Assembly (NCBI GenBank): GCA_040387735.1
Contig: JAZKDE010000033.1
Span: forward strand, 22,697 to 86,696
Direction: 5' to 3'
DNA: 64,000 bases
Source: Arcicella sp040387735
GTDB taxonomy: Bacteria > Bacteroidota > Bacteroidia > Cytophagales > Spirosomataceae
The position numbers were made by a program, and so were the translations under genes. This document shows positions 52,595 to 61,332 of this stretch, one piece after another. Every line of letters begins with the position of its first letter. The stretch's first letter is position 1. The notes below the pieces were generated by a model that was not told the DNA's origin, did not search any database, and saw only the letters and a program-made list of their open reading frames with translations.

Positions 52595-53950
52595 TTACTT
52601 CTTTATTGTTTTCTTCTCTTCCGTCTGCAAAATGAGTTTTAAATACTGCTCAATTTCTAACTTCTTGTTAGCCAAAATCTTTTTGTCTTTATCCAAAAAG
52701 AAAATATTCGGAAATACCGTTGTGTTGAACTTATTCGTAAAATCAGTGACCGTGAATGAGTCAAAAACATTAATAAACTTCTGTGTTTTATATTCTTTGA
52801 TGAAGTTCAACCATTTTTTCTTATCCCTTGTCCCGCAAGCCATATAAACCCTCACACCTTTCGCTGAAAGTTTAGGATATTCTTCCAAAAGTTTTTTGGT
52901 TGTTTCCTGACAATGATGACATTCTGGATCATAAATCATTAAAAGCGTATAATTTCCCTTCACACCGTACAGTGGCGTGTATATATCCAGCGTATCAGTC
53001 ATGTCCTTATTAGGAATTTTATTACCGATTAAAACGGGTTTCATCTTGGCTACATAGTCCTTATTTCGACGAATGGAAGACGTATCCCAACCAGATTCGG
53101 GGTCATTGATAATATATTTTTCCGCCACGTGAATGTACACATCTTCACGTCCCATAATGTCTGGAGCGATGAATTTTTGGGCAAATTTTCCTACTACATA
53201 TTTGCGTAAATCGGTTTTACGGGGTGTTTTTTCAATAATGGCATCCGCAATTTGAATGATGGTATCAGACTCAAAATAACTAATATTTTTGAGATAAGCA
53301 TCCATTTTTTTTCCCACAAAAGGCGTGCGTAACATTCGCTCATCGGATAGATTTATATTGTCCCAATAATGCTTAAAATAGTAATTTGACTGATTAATTG
53401 TGTCTTGTAAAGTAGCCTTAATGGGTAGCGGTGGTACGTCAATATCAACTCCAGCTCGGAGAATATTACTGGTAAAAGTACCAGAATGAGATTTTACGTA
53501 ATCCTTCTGAAATTGCTCTAATTCGCCATAAATTGCCTGTTTTTGAACATTGGAAGCTCCTCTCAATTTCTGAGCTTTGGCATTTGCTTGAACAACAAAA
53601 TCCTGAAAAAGTGAAGCTTCAACCGAACCTTTTATTTTGAGATTATTGGTATAATCGGCGGTATCCGTTTCTATTGAAAAATTTTGGTCGTTAAGAACTA
53701 AATCAAAGATTCTACTTCTGCCCATTGCTACCACGTAAAACCCAGCGGGAAGGCTTTTTTTTCCTTGAAAAACTGCGATTCCAGAAGCATCCACTTTAGC
53801 GGTATCCTGCGAGAGAAATGTGTCTTCGTAATGATGAACTAAATAAAGTGTAGAATCTCGCAAACCTTTGATTTTCAATTCAATGCGATGCTGAGTAAAA
53901 GCGTTAAAGACAGTAAAAAGTAAGAGTGTAAGAGTGATTATTTTTTTCAT
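52595..53950 (-). CDS. DUF4369/DUF5106 thioredoxin-fold periplasmic protein
   Basis: A 451-aa protein with signal peptide MKKIITLTLLLFTVFNAFT. An N-terminal DUF4369 beta domain covers ~20-120 (IELKIKGLRDSTLYLVHHYEDTFLSQDTAKVDASG pattern), with a helical middle region. A C-terminal thioredoxin/AhpC-like domain carries YDPECHHCQETTKKL near 340 (CxxC with two histidines). Such proteins resemble ResA/TlpA and probably handle periplasmic thiols. It is divergent from the TetR gene, with a candidate operator between them. Confidence 0.85.
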   Translation of the reverse strand: MKKIITLTLLLFTVFNAFTQHRIELKIKGLRDSTLYLVHHYEDTFLSQDTAKVDASGIAVFQGKKSLPAGFYVVAMGRSRIFDLVLNDQNFSIETDTADYTNNLKIKGSVEASLFQDFVVQANAKAQKLRGASNVQKQAIYGELEQFQKDYVKSHSGTFTSNILRAGVDIDVPPLPIKATLQDTINQSNYYFKHYWDNINLSDERMLRTPFVGKKMDAYLKNISYFESDTIIQIADAIIEKTPRKTDLRKYVVGKFAQKFIAPDIMGREDVYIHVAEKYIINDPESGWDTSSIRRNKDYVAKMKPVLIGNKIPNKDMTDTLDIYTPLYGVKGNYTLLMIYDPECHHCQETTKKLLEEYPKLSAKGVRVYMACGTRDKKKWLNFIKEYKTQKFINVFDSFTVTDFTNKFNTTVFPNIFFLDKDKKILANKKLEIEQYLKLILQTEEKKTIKK

Positions 53951-54018
53951 TTTGAAACAAATTTTAGTTTGTGTCCAGAAAGGGATTTTTGTGATTGGAA
54001 ATTTATTAAAGATTATTA

Positions 54019-54039
54019 ATAAAGTTGTTTAAACTTTAT
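54019..54039. promoter_or_regulatory. Candidate TetR-type operator
   Basis: The 8-bp arms ATAAAGTT and AACTTTAT around GTTTA lie between the divergent thioredoxin-fold and TetR genes. This is the spacing and location expected for a TetR site, by inference only. The remaining ~330 bp of this gap holds the TetR promoter and nothing else I can support. Confidence 0.4.
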
Positions 54040-54132
54040 ATTTCAAATTGCTGAACTAACGAATTTAAGAAGAATTTATTCAAGAAATTCTCCCTTGCCC
54101 GACTTTAACAATCATTAACAAAACTCGCTTAG

Positions 54133-54163
54133 ATTGAAAAACACTCAAAAAAGATTATTTTTG
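54133..54163 (+). promoter_or_regulatory. Bacteroidota-type promoter for the TetR gene
   Basis: ATTG (54133-54136), a 19-bp spacer, then TATTTTTG (54156-54163), an exact TAnnTTTG. Confidence 0.6.
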
Positions 54164-54282
54164 TAAGAAACGAAAATAAAAAGCTTAAAATTTACCTGAT
54201 TCTTGGATTCCGAATTCTCATTGATAACCAAATTTCATTGATTATCTGTGCATCAAATAATTCGTTATTACAAAACAATAAT

Positions 54283-54849
54283 ATGCCCATTCAAAAAGTC
54301 ACACGGGAGGAAATTCTCTCAAAATCATTGGAAGTGTTTCGTCACCGAGGTTATCATAATACTTCGATGAATGACCTCGCCAATGCAGTTGGGCTACTGA
54401 AAGGCAGTTTTTACCATTATTTTGATAGTAAAGAAACATTGATGAAAGAAGTGTTGATGAGCGTCAATATTTTTCTCCAAGAACAAGTTTTTCCAATTGC
54501 GTATGACCAGACATTACCCATCGAAGAACGAATGGAAACAATGCTTAAACGATTTTCAAAAACGGTTTTTAGCAAAGAAGGTGGTTGTATTATAGGTAAT
54601 ACCATTTTGGAAACAGTCAATTTATATCCTCAATTTAGGGAGGTTCTTCAAAGTATTATCACGGGTTGGACTGACGCTTTGATACATTTATACGAACACC
54701 AATCTTCGCCTGAACACGCCCGAAAATTAGCCGAACAATCCATTATGGAATACGAAGGGGCAATTATGATGGCCAAACTTTACGGCGAAAGTTATTTTTA
54801 TAAAGATTGTTACCTCAGAACAATCGAACGCATGAAAGTGATATCTTAA
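54283..54849 (+). CDS. TetR/AcrR-family transcriptional regulator
   Basis: The ATG at 54283 gives 188 aa (MPIQKVTREEILSKSLEVF). The TetR helix-turn-helix is at ~5-50: SLEVFRHRGYHNTSMNDLANAVGLLKGSFYHYFDSKETL contains the typical G-x-x-x-T-S-M-x-D-L-A and G-S-F-Y-H-Y-F-x-S-K-E-x-L. The C-terminal part resembles the TetR_C_6/11-like ligand domain with several hydrophobic helices. It probably represses one of its neighbours; a palindrome lies upstream. Confidence 0.9.
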   Translation: MPIQKVTREEILSKSLEVFRHRGYHNTSMNDLANAVGLLKGSFYHYFDSKETLMKEVLMSVNIFLQEQVFPIAYDQTLPIEERMETMLKRFSKTVFSKEGGCIIGNTILETVNLYPQFREVLQSIITGWTDALIHLYEHQSSPEHARKLAEQSIMEYEGAIMMAKLYGESYFYKDCYLRTIERMKVIS

Positions 54850-55074
54850 CAATTTTCAGTCGAATAATATTTCGTATCTCACTCCTCCCCTCCTTAACTT
54901 GTCTACCATATTCTTGGTTAATCAGTTCTATTATTCTTTGCTCTTCAGCGTTGTCCATCACCATAACCACTTACTCAATATTTCAGCAATTCCTTGCTTA
55001 AATACTTGATAATGAGCCGTATTTTGTTCAAATTGAGGTGTATATCATTTTATCCACGTAAACCCAAATTAATT

Positions 55075-55494
55075 ATGGAAACCAATACCCTTCCACTCGA
55101 AAAGGAATTAGAACCAATTTTCACTAAACAACTGCCTCCATTTCCTGATAATATCAAGGATTTATTCGTAAAAATTGCTCCCTTTTTAGCTATTATCGGT
55201 GTTGTTTTTGGGATTTTAGGCGTTGGATTTGGAGCATTATTATCTCCTTTAGCATGGTTTGCTGGCAGTTTTATCTATGGTATTGGTATGATTTTTTTAC
55301 TGATTATGGTAGTGTTAGAGGGCTTGGCTATTCCTGGATTATTTAATCAGAAAAAAGATGGCTGGAAATATATGTATTACGCTCAATTTGTGAGTCTTAT
55401 CTATAATTTGTGTTTAGGAAGCTGGATTGGCGGACTCATTGGAGCATTTATCGGTTTTTGGATTTTATTCCAAATTAAAGAAAAATACAGTTAG
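55075..55494 (+). CDS. Small membrane protein, tandem copy 1
   Basis: The ATG at 55075 gives 139 aa (METNTLPLEKELEPIF); the upstream in-frame ATGs at 54994 and 55012 add an unlikely basic prefix. A polar N-terminus (~35 aa) is followed by about four hydrophobic helices: FLAIIGVVFGILGVGFGALL, GSFIYGIGMIFLLIMVVLEGLAI, MYYAQFVSLIYNL and GGLIGAFIGFWILF. The end is the motif FQIKEKYS. The paralogue at 55652 keeps the same order and the end motif FQVKERYS. Not a family I can name. Confidence 0.65.
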   Translation: METNTLPLEKELEPIFTKQLPPFPDNIKDLFVKIAPFLAIIGVVFGILGVGFGALLSPLAWFAGSFIYGIGMIFLLIMVVLEGLAIPGLFNQKKDGWKYMYYAQFVSLIYNLCLGSWIGGLIGAFIGFWILFQIKEKYS

Positions 55495-55561
55495 ATATGA
55501 CACTGATTATCAGTAATTTAATCTAAATAAAATAGCTTTAAAATTAAAAAATAAAACTATT

Positions 55562-55596
55562 CAAGGAAGTTATTGCTTATGAGGATAACTTCCTTG
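55562..55596. terminator. Terminator-like hairpin between the membrane-protein paralogues
   Basis: Stem CAAGGAAGTTAT / ATAACTTCCTTG (12 bp), 68 bp after the first copy. Confidence 0.7.
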
Positions 55597-55651
55597 AATC
55601 TCATACAAGTCCATTAAATACCATCATTTTTCAAGTAATCCGCCAAATGCT

Positions 55652-56056
55652 ATGAAAACAACCCTACCTTCTAACTTAATAAGGTTTAAGCCCTTATTTA
55701 CCGGAAAACCTCCTTCTTTGACAAGTAAGGAAAAAGATTTGCTTGTCAAAATTATCCCATTTTTAGTCCTTATTGCGGCTATTTTCAGACTTTTAGGAGC
55801 AAGATATTCACCCGCTTTGCAGTCCCACTGGTTATCATTACAACAGAGTTTTGGCTTTGTGTTAGTCTTTTTAACGCTTGTAGTTTTTACAATACCAACT
55901 TTATTCAATTATCAAAAAAGCGGTTGGAAGCTTACGGTTTGTTTACAGTGTGTTTTATTAGTTGCTGACTTATTAGTTGGAAATTGGCTATCAGGATTTG
56001 CAAATGCACTTATTGGCTTCTGGATTTTGTTCCAAGTCAAAGAGAGGTATAGTTAA
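55652..56056 (+). CDS. Small membrane protein, tandem copy 2
   Basis: A 134-aa protein homologous to the preceding gene: FTGKPPSLTSKEKDLLVKIIPFLVLIAAIFRLLGA matches LPPFPDNIKDLFVKIAPFLAIIGVVFGILGV, and both end in ALIGFWILFQVKERYS-like residues. Copy 2 has lost several glycines in the second helix and has diverged more, suggesting an older duplication or relaxed constraint. Function unknown. Confidence 0.65.
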   Translation: MKTTLPSNLIRFKPLFTGKPPSLTSKEKDLLVKIIPFLVLIAAIFRLLGARYSPALQSHWLSLQQSFGFVLVFLTLVVFTIPTLFNYQKSGWKLTVCLQCVLLVADLLVGNWLSGFANALIGFWILFQVKERYS

Positions 56057-56101
56057 AAGAAGGAAAGGAAAAGGGAACAGCAAAAATGCGTTCCTTCTTT
56101 T
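56055..56101. terminator. Bidirectional terminator
   Basis: Arms AAAAGAAGGAA and TTCCTTCTTTT between the small membrane protein and the permease gene. Confidence 0.65.
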
Positions 56102-57314
56102 ATCCTTTCAAAGTTGCTTTTTTAGCAGGAAAATAAGAGGCTATCATCGTAATAATCACCACAACAAGAGCCGTAAAAAAAAAGTCTAAAAATTGCATTT
56201 TTACGGGATAAGCATCGATCAAAGCCCCAACAATTCCCATTGAAATTAATCCGTAGGTTTGTTGTACCCAACACAAAAGAAAGCCTAAAACTAAGCCAAC
56301 AATTGCTCCAGAAAAAGCGACAATTGCGCCTTCCGATAAGAATATTCGTTGAATCATTCCCGAATTTGCTCCAATAGCATAAAGTGTTTTTATATCTTCT
56401 TTTTTCTCAATGGCTAACATCGAAAGTGAAAAGAAAATATTAAAACTGGCAATCCCAATAATGAATGTAAGAGTAAGAAAAACGAAGAGTTTTTCAATTT
56501 TGATGGCTCGTAAAAGACTGGCGTGTTGTTCATCTTGATTTTGTACCGTGAACGATTTGCCAAGTACTTCTTTTACCGACGCTTGAATCCTACCAATTTC
56601 CTCACTATCAGCAACTTGAATCTCTAAAGAAGTTCGTTCATCGTTGTAGTCAAATAGATTTTGAGCAAAAGTTAATGGCACAAAAATGTAGTTATCGTCG
56701 TATTGTTGTTCAATTGAAAAAACTCCCGACGGAATCAAACTCATTTTATTGAAGGCATCGCTTGCCGTAAAATCAATGGTTTTTGAATTAGTATTTCGAG
56801 GATACCAAGTTTCTAAAGGCGTAAAAAAAGCATCTACATCAATACCCAAAGTAATGGCAACTCCCGAACCCACAATGGCATGACTAATTCCATTTTCCTT
56901 GAGTTTGAGTTTGCCGTCAATCAATGATTTTTTTAGTCGGTCTTGTTTAAGAAAATTATCATCTACACCTTTCAAATTTACCACCATTTGGGCATCACGA
57001 TAGCGAACCAAAACATTTTCTTCAATGACTTGATTGATATTTTTTACGCCTTCAATTTTACTAAGTTTTTGTAAAAGCGACGGTGGACAATCAAATCGTT
57101 TCCCTTTGACAGGACTAATTTTCAAGTCCGCATCAAAACTTTTAAATAGACTTCTTTGAAAATCCTCTAAACCATTAAATACTGATAAAACCACTACCAA
57201 TGCCATCGTTCCAACACCAACGCCCAACATTGAAATGATGGAAATAAGCGAAATAAATGATGTTTTCTTCCGAGCAAAGAAATATCTTTTGGCTATGTAG
57301 AAAGGAAAATTCAT
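56100..57314 (-). CDS. FtsX-family ABC transporter permease (LolC/LolE type)
   Basis: A 404-aa inner-membrane permease. An N-terminal helix (ISLISIISMLGVGVGTMALVVVLSVFNGLEDF) with the LolC/E-type start FPFYIAKRYFFARKK is followed by a large periplasmic domain ~45-265. Three helices near 280, 330 and 375 make up the FtsX core, ending IASYFPAKKATLKG. In Gram-negatives, LolCDE moves lipoproteins from the inner membrane toward the outer membrane. No ATPase (LolD) gene is adjacent. It follows rbfA on the same strand. Confidence 0.87.
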   Translation of the reverse strand: MNFPFYIAKRYFFARKKTSFISLISIISMLGVGVGTMALVVVLSVFNGLEDFQRSLFKSFDADLKISPVKGKRFDCPPSLLQKLSKIEGVKNINQVIEENVLVRYRDAQMVVNLKGVDDNFLKQDRLKKSLIDGKLKLKENGISHAIVGSGVAITLGIDVDAFFTPLETWYPRNTNSKTIDFTASDAFNKMSLIPSGVFSIEQQYDDNYIFVPLTFAQNLFDYNDERTSLEIQVADSEEIGRIQASVKEVLGKSFTVQNQDEQHASLLRAIKIEKLFVFLTLTFIIGIASFNIFFSLSMLAIEKKEDIKTLYAIGANSGMIQRIFLSEGAIVAFSGAIVGLVLGFLLCWVQQTYGLISMGIVGALIDAYPVKMQFLDFFFTALVVVIITMIASYFPAKKATLKG

Positions 57315-57318
57315 TTTG

Positions 57319-57412
57319 ACTGAGTGTTACTTGGTGACTGAGTGTTTGGGTAACAGAGTATTCTTTGGTAACTGAGTGTGTTCAATTACCAAAGAACACT
57401 CCGTTGTCAAAT
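57319..57412. repeat. TGACTGAGTGTT-type repeats with an internal inverted repeat
   Basis: Three imperfect units (TGACTGAGTGTTACTTGG, TGACTGAGTGTTTGGG, TAACAGAGTATTCTTTGG/TAACTGAGTGTG) precede the inverted pair TTCTTTGGTAA (57361-57371) and TTACCAAAGAA (57386-57396). It occupies the whole gap between rbfA and the permease gene and is related to the repeat within DUF4905 at 18317-18372. Confidence 0.65.
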
Positions 57413-57417
57413 GCAAT

Positions 57418-57798
57418 TTAATCCTCAATTTCTTCTCCTTCCTTCAACGGCGGAATGTCCAACTGCGAAATAACAGCGTCCATGTGGGCAGCGTATTCGG
57501 CAGTATCATCAATAAAAAATTCAAGATTTGGTACAATACGAACTTGATTTCTGATTTTATTACCCAAAATACCTCTGATAACTTTCGTTTTTTCACGAAT
57601 ATCCTGCAAAAGTCCTTGCTTGTCATTAGTGAGCATAAAACTCAAATACGAACGGGCAATGGATAAATCGGGAGTCATTTTTACGTCCGTAATCGTAACA
57701 AATGCTTTCCCGAAAGTATTTTTCATATCTTTCTGAAAAATTTCGCTCAAATCTTGCTGTATTAATTTGGCAAATTGTTGTTGTCTTTTCGATTCCAT
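57418..57798 (-). CDS. rbfA: Ribosome-binding factor A
   Basis: A 126-aa cytosolic KH-fold protein that assists 30S maturation. Its start MESKRQQQFAKLIQQDLSEIFQKDMKN and the segments FVTITDVKMTPDLSIARSYLSF and VRIVPNLEFFIDDTAEYAAHMDAVI carry the family pattern (RI-PEL-F-D-s). It is followed after a repeat-filled gap by the LolC/E-like permease on the same strand, a neighbourhood common in Bacteroidota. Confidence 0.94.
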   Translation of the reverse strand: MESKRQQQFAKLIQQDLSEIFQKDMKNTFGKAFVTITDVKMTPDLSIARSYLSFMLTNDKQGLLQDIREKTKVIRGILGNKIRNQVRIVPNLEFFIDDTAEYAAHMDAVISQLDIPPLKEGEEIED

Positions 57799-57977
57799 TC
57801 TTCTAATCGACTGAATAGGGCTTTTATCAAGAACGTAATCAGTCTATTTTATATGTTTAACTTTACAAAGTTCGGAAATATTTTCTGAAACCTTACATTT
57901 TCTATCAAAGCGACCTTTGTTTATAAAATATATTCCTGATAATACTGTTTTAAACGTGGCTTTATTTCATCAATTCT

Positions 57978-59729
57978 ATGAAAATCATGCAATCTTCTAA
58001 AATACAGACTACCATTAAAATAATGCTGGCTAATAGTTTTGTGTCGGTTCTATTTCTTTGTTTGCAATGCGTTCCCGAAAAACCTATTGCTCAGCAAAAT
58101 ACCAAAACTACGTCGATACCCCAGAAAAAAGTTGAGGCTTTTCCCAATTTCAAAACAGAAGGTATTAGTGAAGGTACGGCCGAAGTCGTTACAGGTTTCT
58201 CTGCAACTTTGAGTAAAATACCCATTGAGAAAAGTAATGACACTTTTTCTCCAGAACTATTTCCGAATGTAATTTACCCAACGCATTTCGATAAGAATAT
58301 GGGGTTTTATCTTCCAAATTGGATTGTAACGCTCCAAACCACTTTATCTAAAGTTTACAAACAGAAAAAAACACCTTTGAGAAATAGAGGAATTTGGGGT
58401 TCGGTTGATTGGAAAGAACACAGTAACGAAGGTTCAGATTGGAATTTTTTTATCAATCCTGAAAATGGTCAAGCTTATCCCAATAATTTCAATACTCGCA
58501 AATCGGTCAATATGAATAATTTTTCATCGGCTTTGCCCATTGAAAAAAGGATTCAAGCGGGTAATGTTGAATTGAATGGTTGGGATAATAAATCAGAAAA
58601 TGATTTGGCAAAAATGGGTAATGAGTTAGCTCGTTCTACTGAATTTGGCGATTATTATGTGGTGGGCAAACAGCGAATTGGACTTGTAAACATGGACTGG
58701 GAAAACAATTATGAAAATGGTTCTAATCCTCGAAAATCATTACGTTTTATCAAATCGGTTTGTGATAATTTACAGGGAATTTTCCAAGCCATGTACGTTC
58801 ATCCTATTAAAGCTGAATTAGGCAATTTAAGTAAAATGGGCTATCCAGATGCCAATGGTGTAGTTAAATCAGGAGATATTAATCCGATTTATACAAGTCA
58901 AGAAAACTTAGATGGTGTTGATTATCGAGTAACGGATTCCGAGAATTTTGCTCCATTATTAGAAATGTCCCATTACGGAGAAACTGCCATGCACGGATTC
59001 AATGACGGTGTAAGAACCTTGAATGCTTACGGTAGCAATGCCAATATTGAACATTATTTAGCAAGAGTTGTCAACATGGCCGAAAAAAATTATAGTTACC
59101 TTCACAGTATTGGAAAAGATTTATGCTTCATTCAAGCTAAACTTATCTGTGACCGAGGAGGGAATGGTTGGCAATATAAAGACGGAAACCGAAAAGGTGG
59201 TGGTGCCAAAACAGATCTCTCTCAATATTTAACCCGTGATCAAGCCTTCAAATCTACGATGGCTGTGTTCTTTTCGGGCTTGCATTTTCACGAATGGAAT
59301 AGACCTTTGCCAAACCTCAATGCTGATACTTACAATGGATTTCAGTTTGCGTTAAATTTGTTAGGAACAAAAAAACAATTCTCTGAAACCGAAAAACGCT
59401 CGGTAGTCGACATGAGAACGGCACAAGCAGAATTTCATTTGTGGAAATCAAAGTATAAATTTGTAGGAGAGAGTAACTATCGACAAGAAGAAGGTTACAA
59501 ACTTAAAGATAATACCGATAATTTATTGGTCAGAACGATGCGTTTGGGTAATAAATTGGCAATTTTGGTAATCAATCCCTATAATGTTGCCTCTAAATTT
59601 AATGTTACTGTTGCTTGTACAAATGGTGGGTTTACTTTTGAAAAATCCTATTCAGCGTCAGATTGGCAATCATGCTACCCAAATGATGCTCGGAAAGATT
59701 ATATTTTTGACATCGTAGAAATGAAATAA
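57978..59729 (+). CDS. Exported protein of unknown function, 583 aa
   Basis: A 583-aa protein whose N-terminus contains a hydrophobic stretch (IKIMLANSFVSVLFLCLQC) consistent with export; a lipobox is not clearly present because Gln precedes the cysteine. The chain contains GIWGSVDWKEHSNEGSDWNFF, RIGLVNMDWENNYENG, LLEMSHYGETAMHGFNDGVR and FSGLHFHEWNRPLPNL. The many Trp, His and acidic residues suggest a TIM-barrel carbohydrate enzyme, but I recognise no family motif. The C-terminal part (LAILVINPYNVASKFNVTV) is beta-rich. Function unknown. Confidence 0.5.
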   Translation: MKIMQSSKIQTTIKIMLANSFVSVLFLCLQCVPEKPIAQQNTKTTSIPQKKVEAFPNFKTEGISEGTAEVVTGFSATLSKIPIEKSNDTFSPELFPNVIYPTHFDKNMGFYLPNWIVTLQTTLSKVYKQKKTPLRNRGIWGSVDWKEHSNEGSDWNFFINPENGQAYPNNFNTRKSVNMNNFSSALPIEKRIQAGNVELNGWDNKSENDLAKMGNELARSTEFGDYYVVGKQRIGLVNMDWENNYENGSNPRKSLRFIKSVCDNLQGIFQAMYVHPIKAELGNLSKMGYPDANGVVKSGDINPIYTSQENLDGVDYRVTDSENFAPLLEMSHYGETAMHGFNDGVRTLNAYGSNANIEHYLARVVNMAEKNYSYLHSIGKDLCFIQAKLICDRGGNGWQYKDGNRKGGGAKTDLSQYLTRDQAFKSTMAVFFSGLHFHEWNRPLPNLNADTYNGFQFALNLLGTKKQFSETEKRSVVDMRTAQAEFHLWKSKYKFVGESNYRQEEGYKLKDNTDNLLVRTMRLGNKLAILVINPYNVASKFNVTVACTNGGFTFEKSYSASDWQSCYPNDARKDYIFDIVEMK

Positions 59730-59760
59730 AACATAGGTAGATGTCGAATTCTTAGGTATT

Positions 59761-59796
59761 AAGTCCTAAGTTTTCGTCGAGTAATTCTTAGGACTT
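59761..59796 (+). terminator. Intrinsic terminator after the exported unknown gene
   Basis: Stem AAGTCCTAAG / CTTAGGACTT (10 bp) 32 bp past the stop codon. Confidence 0.7.
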
Positions 59797-59816
59797 ATTA
59801 CAACTCAATACATAAA

Positions 59817-61214
59817 ATGCTCAGTTTTTTTAAGGTAAATGCCGTTTACCAAATATTCAGTTTATTAATTTTACTCATACTCATTCGTTTGCCTGTGTAT
59901 TTGGTGGGACTTCCCGAACTAATTCCAGAATTACAATGGATGCTTGTGGGCGAACAAATCAATAAAGGATTTGTGATGTATTCTGAAATTTGGGACAATA
60001 CTGCTCCTCTTTCGGCTTTAGTTTATGCAGGACTCGACGGGCTTTTCGGTCGTTCTCAGGCTGTTTATCAGCTTGCGGCTTTGGTGGTTGCCTCATTTCA
60101 AGTGATTTATTTCAATGTGATGATTAATAATCGGGACATTTTTGGAAAAAGAAACTACGTTCCTGGCTTAATTTATTTGCTTTTTCTCAATATTTCCTTC
60201 GATTGCTGTACGCTTTCGCCCGTGTTAATGGCTACAACGTTTGTACTGATGTCTTTCGGAACCATGGTTCGTCAAATCAGTCGTTTGCAAGCAACAGATG
60301 AGGTTTTTGAAATTGGTTTTTTAATTGGCGTTGCCTCTTTATTTTATCCACCTGCGTGTATTTTTATTTTATGGGCATTAGCTTCTCTGTTATTTTTTAG
60401 TGGTGCCACGCTCCGCCAACACTCATTATTAATTTTCGGTTTTTTATTCCCATTGTTATTAACTGCCTTATTTTTCTATCTTGACGGTACTTATGCAGCT
60501 TTTTCGAGAAACTTCATTTCATCCGTTTTCCAAATCAGACAGTACAATTTAAATGACTTTCGCTCACTTTTAGTCACCCTATTATTGCCCTTTGGTTTAG
60601 GTATTTTAGGTTTTTTAAGATTGGTAAATGCCATTGGATTTAATAATTTTCAGGTACGATGCCAACAAGTAATGATGCTTTGGGCAATTGCAGGGCTGAT
60701 TTCTATTGGATTAATGCCATTTTTAGCTCCGATGCAATTCATCATTTTTGTTCCTGCTTTAGCGTTTTTTACCATCAATTTTTTCAATACGTTCAAAAAA
60801 CAATGGTTGGCAGAGTTGATATTCCTGGGAACTTTCGGAACAATTTTATTAATTCATTATCAAGCCGTTTATGCCACAGGTTCAGAACGATTTGTACAAT
60901 TGAAGAACTTAAAATTAGGTGATAATCCCGACGCAAAAATCAAAAATAAGCGAGTTTTAGTTTTGGGCGATGGCATGGAAGAATACAAAAACAACTACGC
61001 TGCCACGCCATATTTGAACTGGAATTTAGCTCGATACGAATTAGAAAACCTCGATAATTACGATAATGTTATCAGTATTCTCCGCAATTTCGAGAAAGAT
61101 CCTCCCGAAATAATTATTGACAAAGTAAATCTTGCTCCCAAATTATTTAAGCGGATTCCAGCTTTGGAAAGACGTTATAAATTGGTTGAAAATGGCGTTT
61201 ATAAACGGGTTTAA
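59817..61214 (+). CDS. Polytopic membrane protein (DUF6427-like)
   Basis: A 465-aa inner-membrane protein with about ten helices, beginning NAVYQIFSLLILLILIRLPVYLVGLP. A loop (EQINKGFVMYSEIWDNTAPLSALVY) and later helices resemble the DUF6427 family of Bacteroidota. A soluble C-terminal ~100 residues (VLVLGDGMEEYKNNYAATPYLNW ... PPEIIIDKV) recalls the periplasmic tail of polytopic glycosyltransferases. No catalytic residues can be assigned. The gene is preceded by a terminator and followed by a repeat element. Confidence 0.65.
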   Translation: MLSFFKVNAVYQIFSLLILLILIRLPVYLVGLPELIPELQWMLVGEQINKGFVMYSEIWDNTAPLSALVYAGLDGLFGRSQAVYQLAALVVASFQVIYFNVMINNRDIFGKRNYVPGLIYLLFLNISFDCCTLSPVLMATTFVLMSFGTMVRQISRLQATDEVFEIGFLIGVASLFYPPACIFILWALASLLFFSGATLRQHSLLIFGFLFPLLLTALFFYLDGTYAAFSRNFISSVFQIRQYNLNDFRSLLVTLLLPFGLGILGFLRLVNAIGFNNFQVRCQQVMMLWAIAGLISIGLMPFLAPMQFIIFVPALAFFTINFFNTFKKQWLAELIFLGTFGTILLIHYQAVYATGSERFVQLKNLKLGDNPDAKIKNKRVLVLGDGMEEYKNNYAATPYLNWNLARYELENLDNYDNVISILRNFEKDPPEIIIDKVNLAPKLFKRIPALERRYKLVENGVYKRV

Positions 61215-61221
61215 CCATAGG

Positions 61222-61316
61222 TTTTGTCATTGCGAGGTACGAAGCAACGACAAAGCAGATAATTTAAAAATATTCAACCATTTTTCATCAGCTTTACTGC
61301 GTTCACAATGACAAAA
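61222..61316. repeat. GTCATTGCGAGG-type inverted repeat
   Basis: TTTTGTCATTG (61222-61232) and CAATGACAAAA (61306-61316) are exact reverse complements. The left arm continues CGAGGTACGAAGCAACG, a wording widely dispersed in bacterial genomes. It lies between the two membrane-protein genes and may terminate or stabilise the transcript. Confidence 0.75.
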
Positions 61317-61332
61317 TTCAAACCCCAAAACC

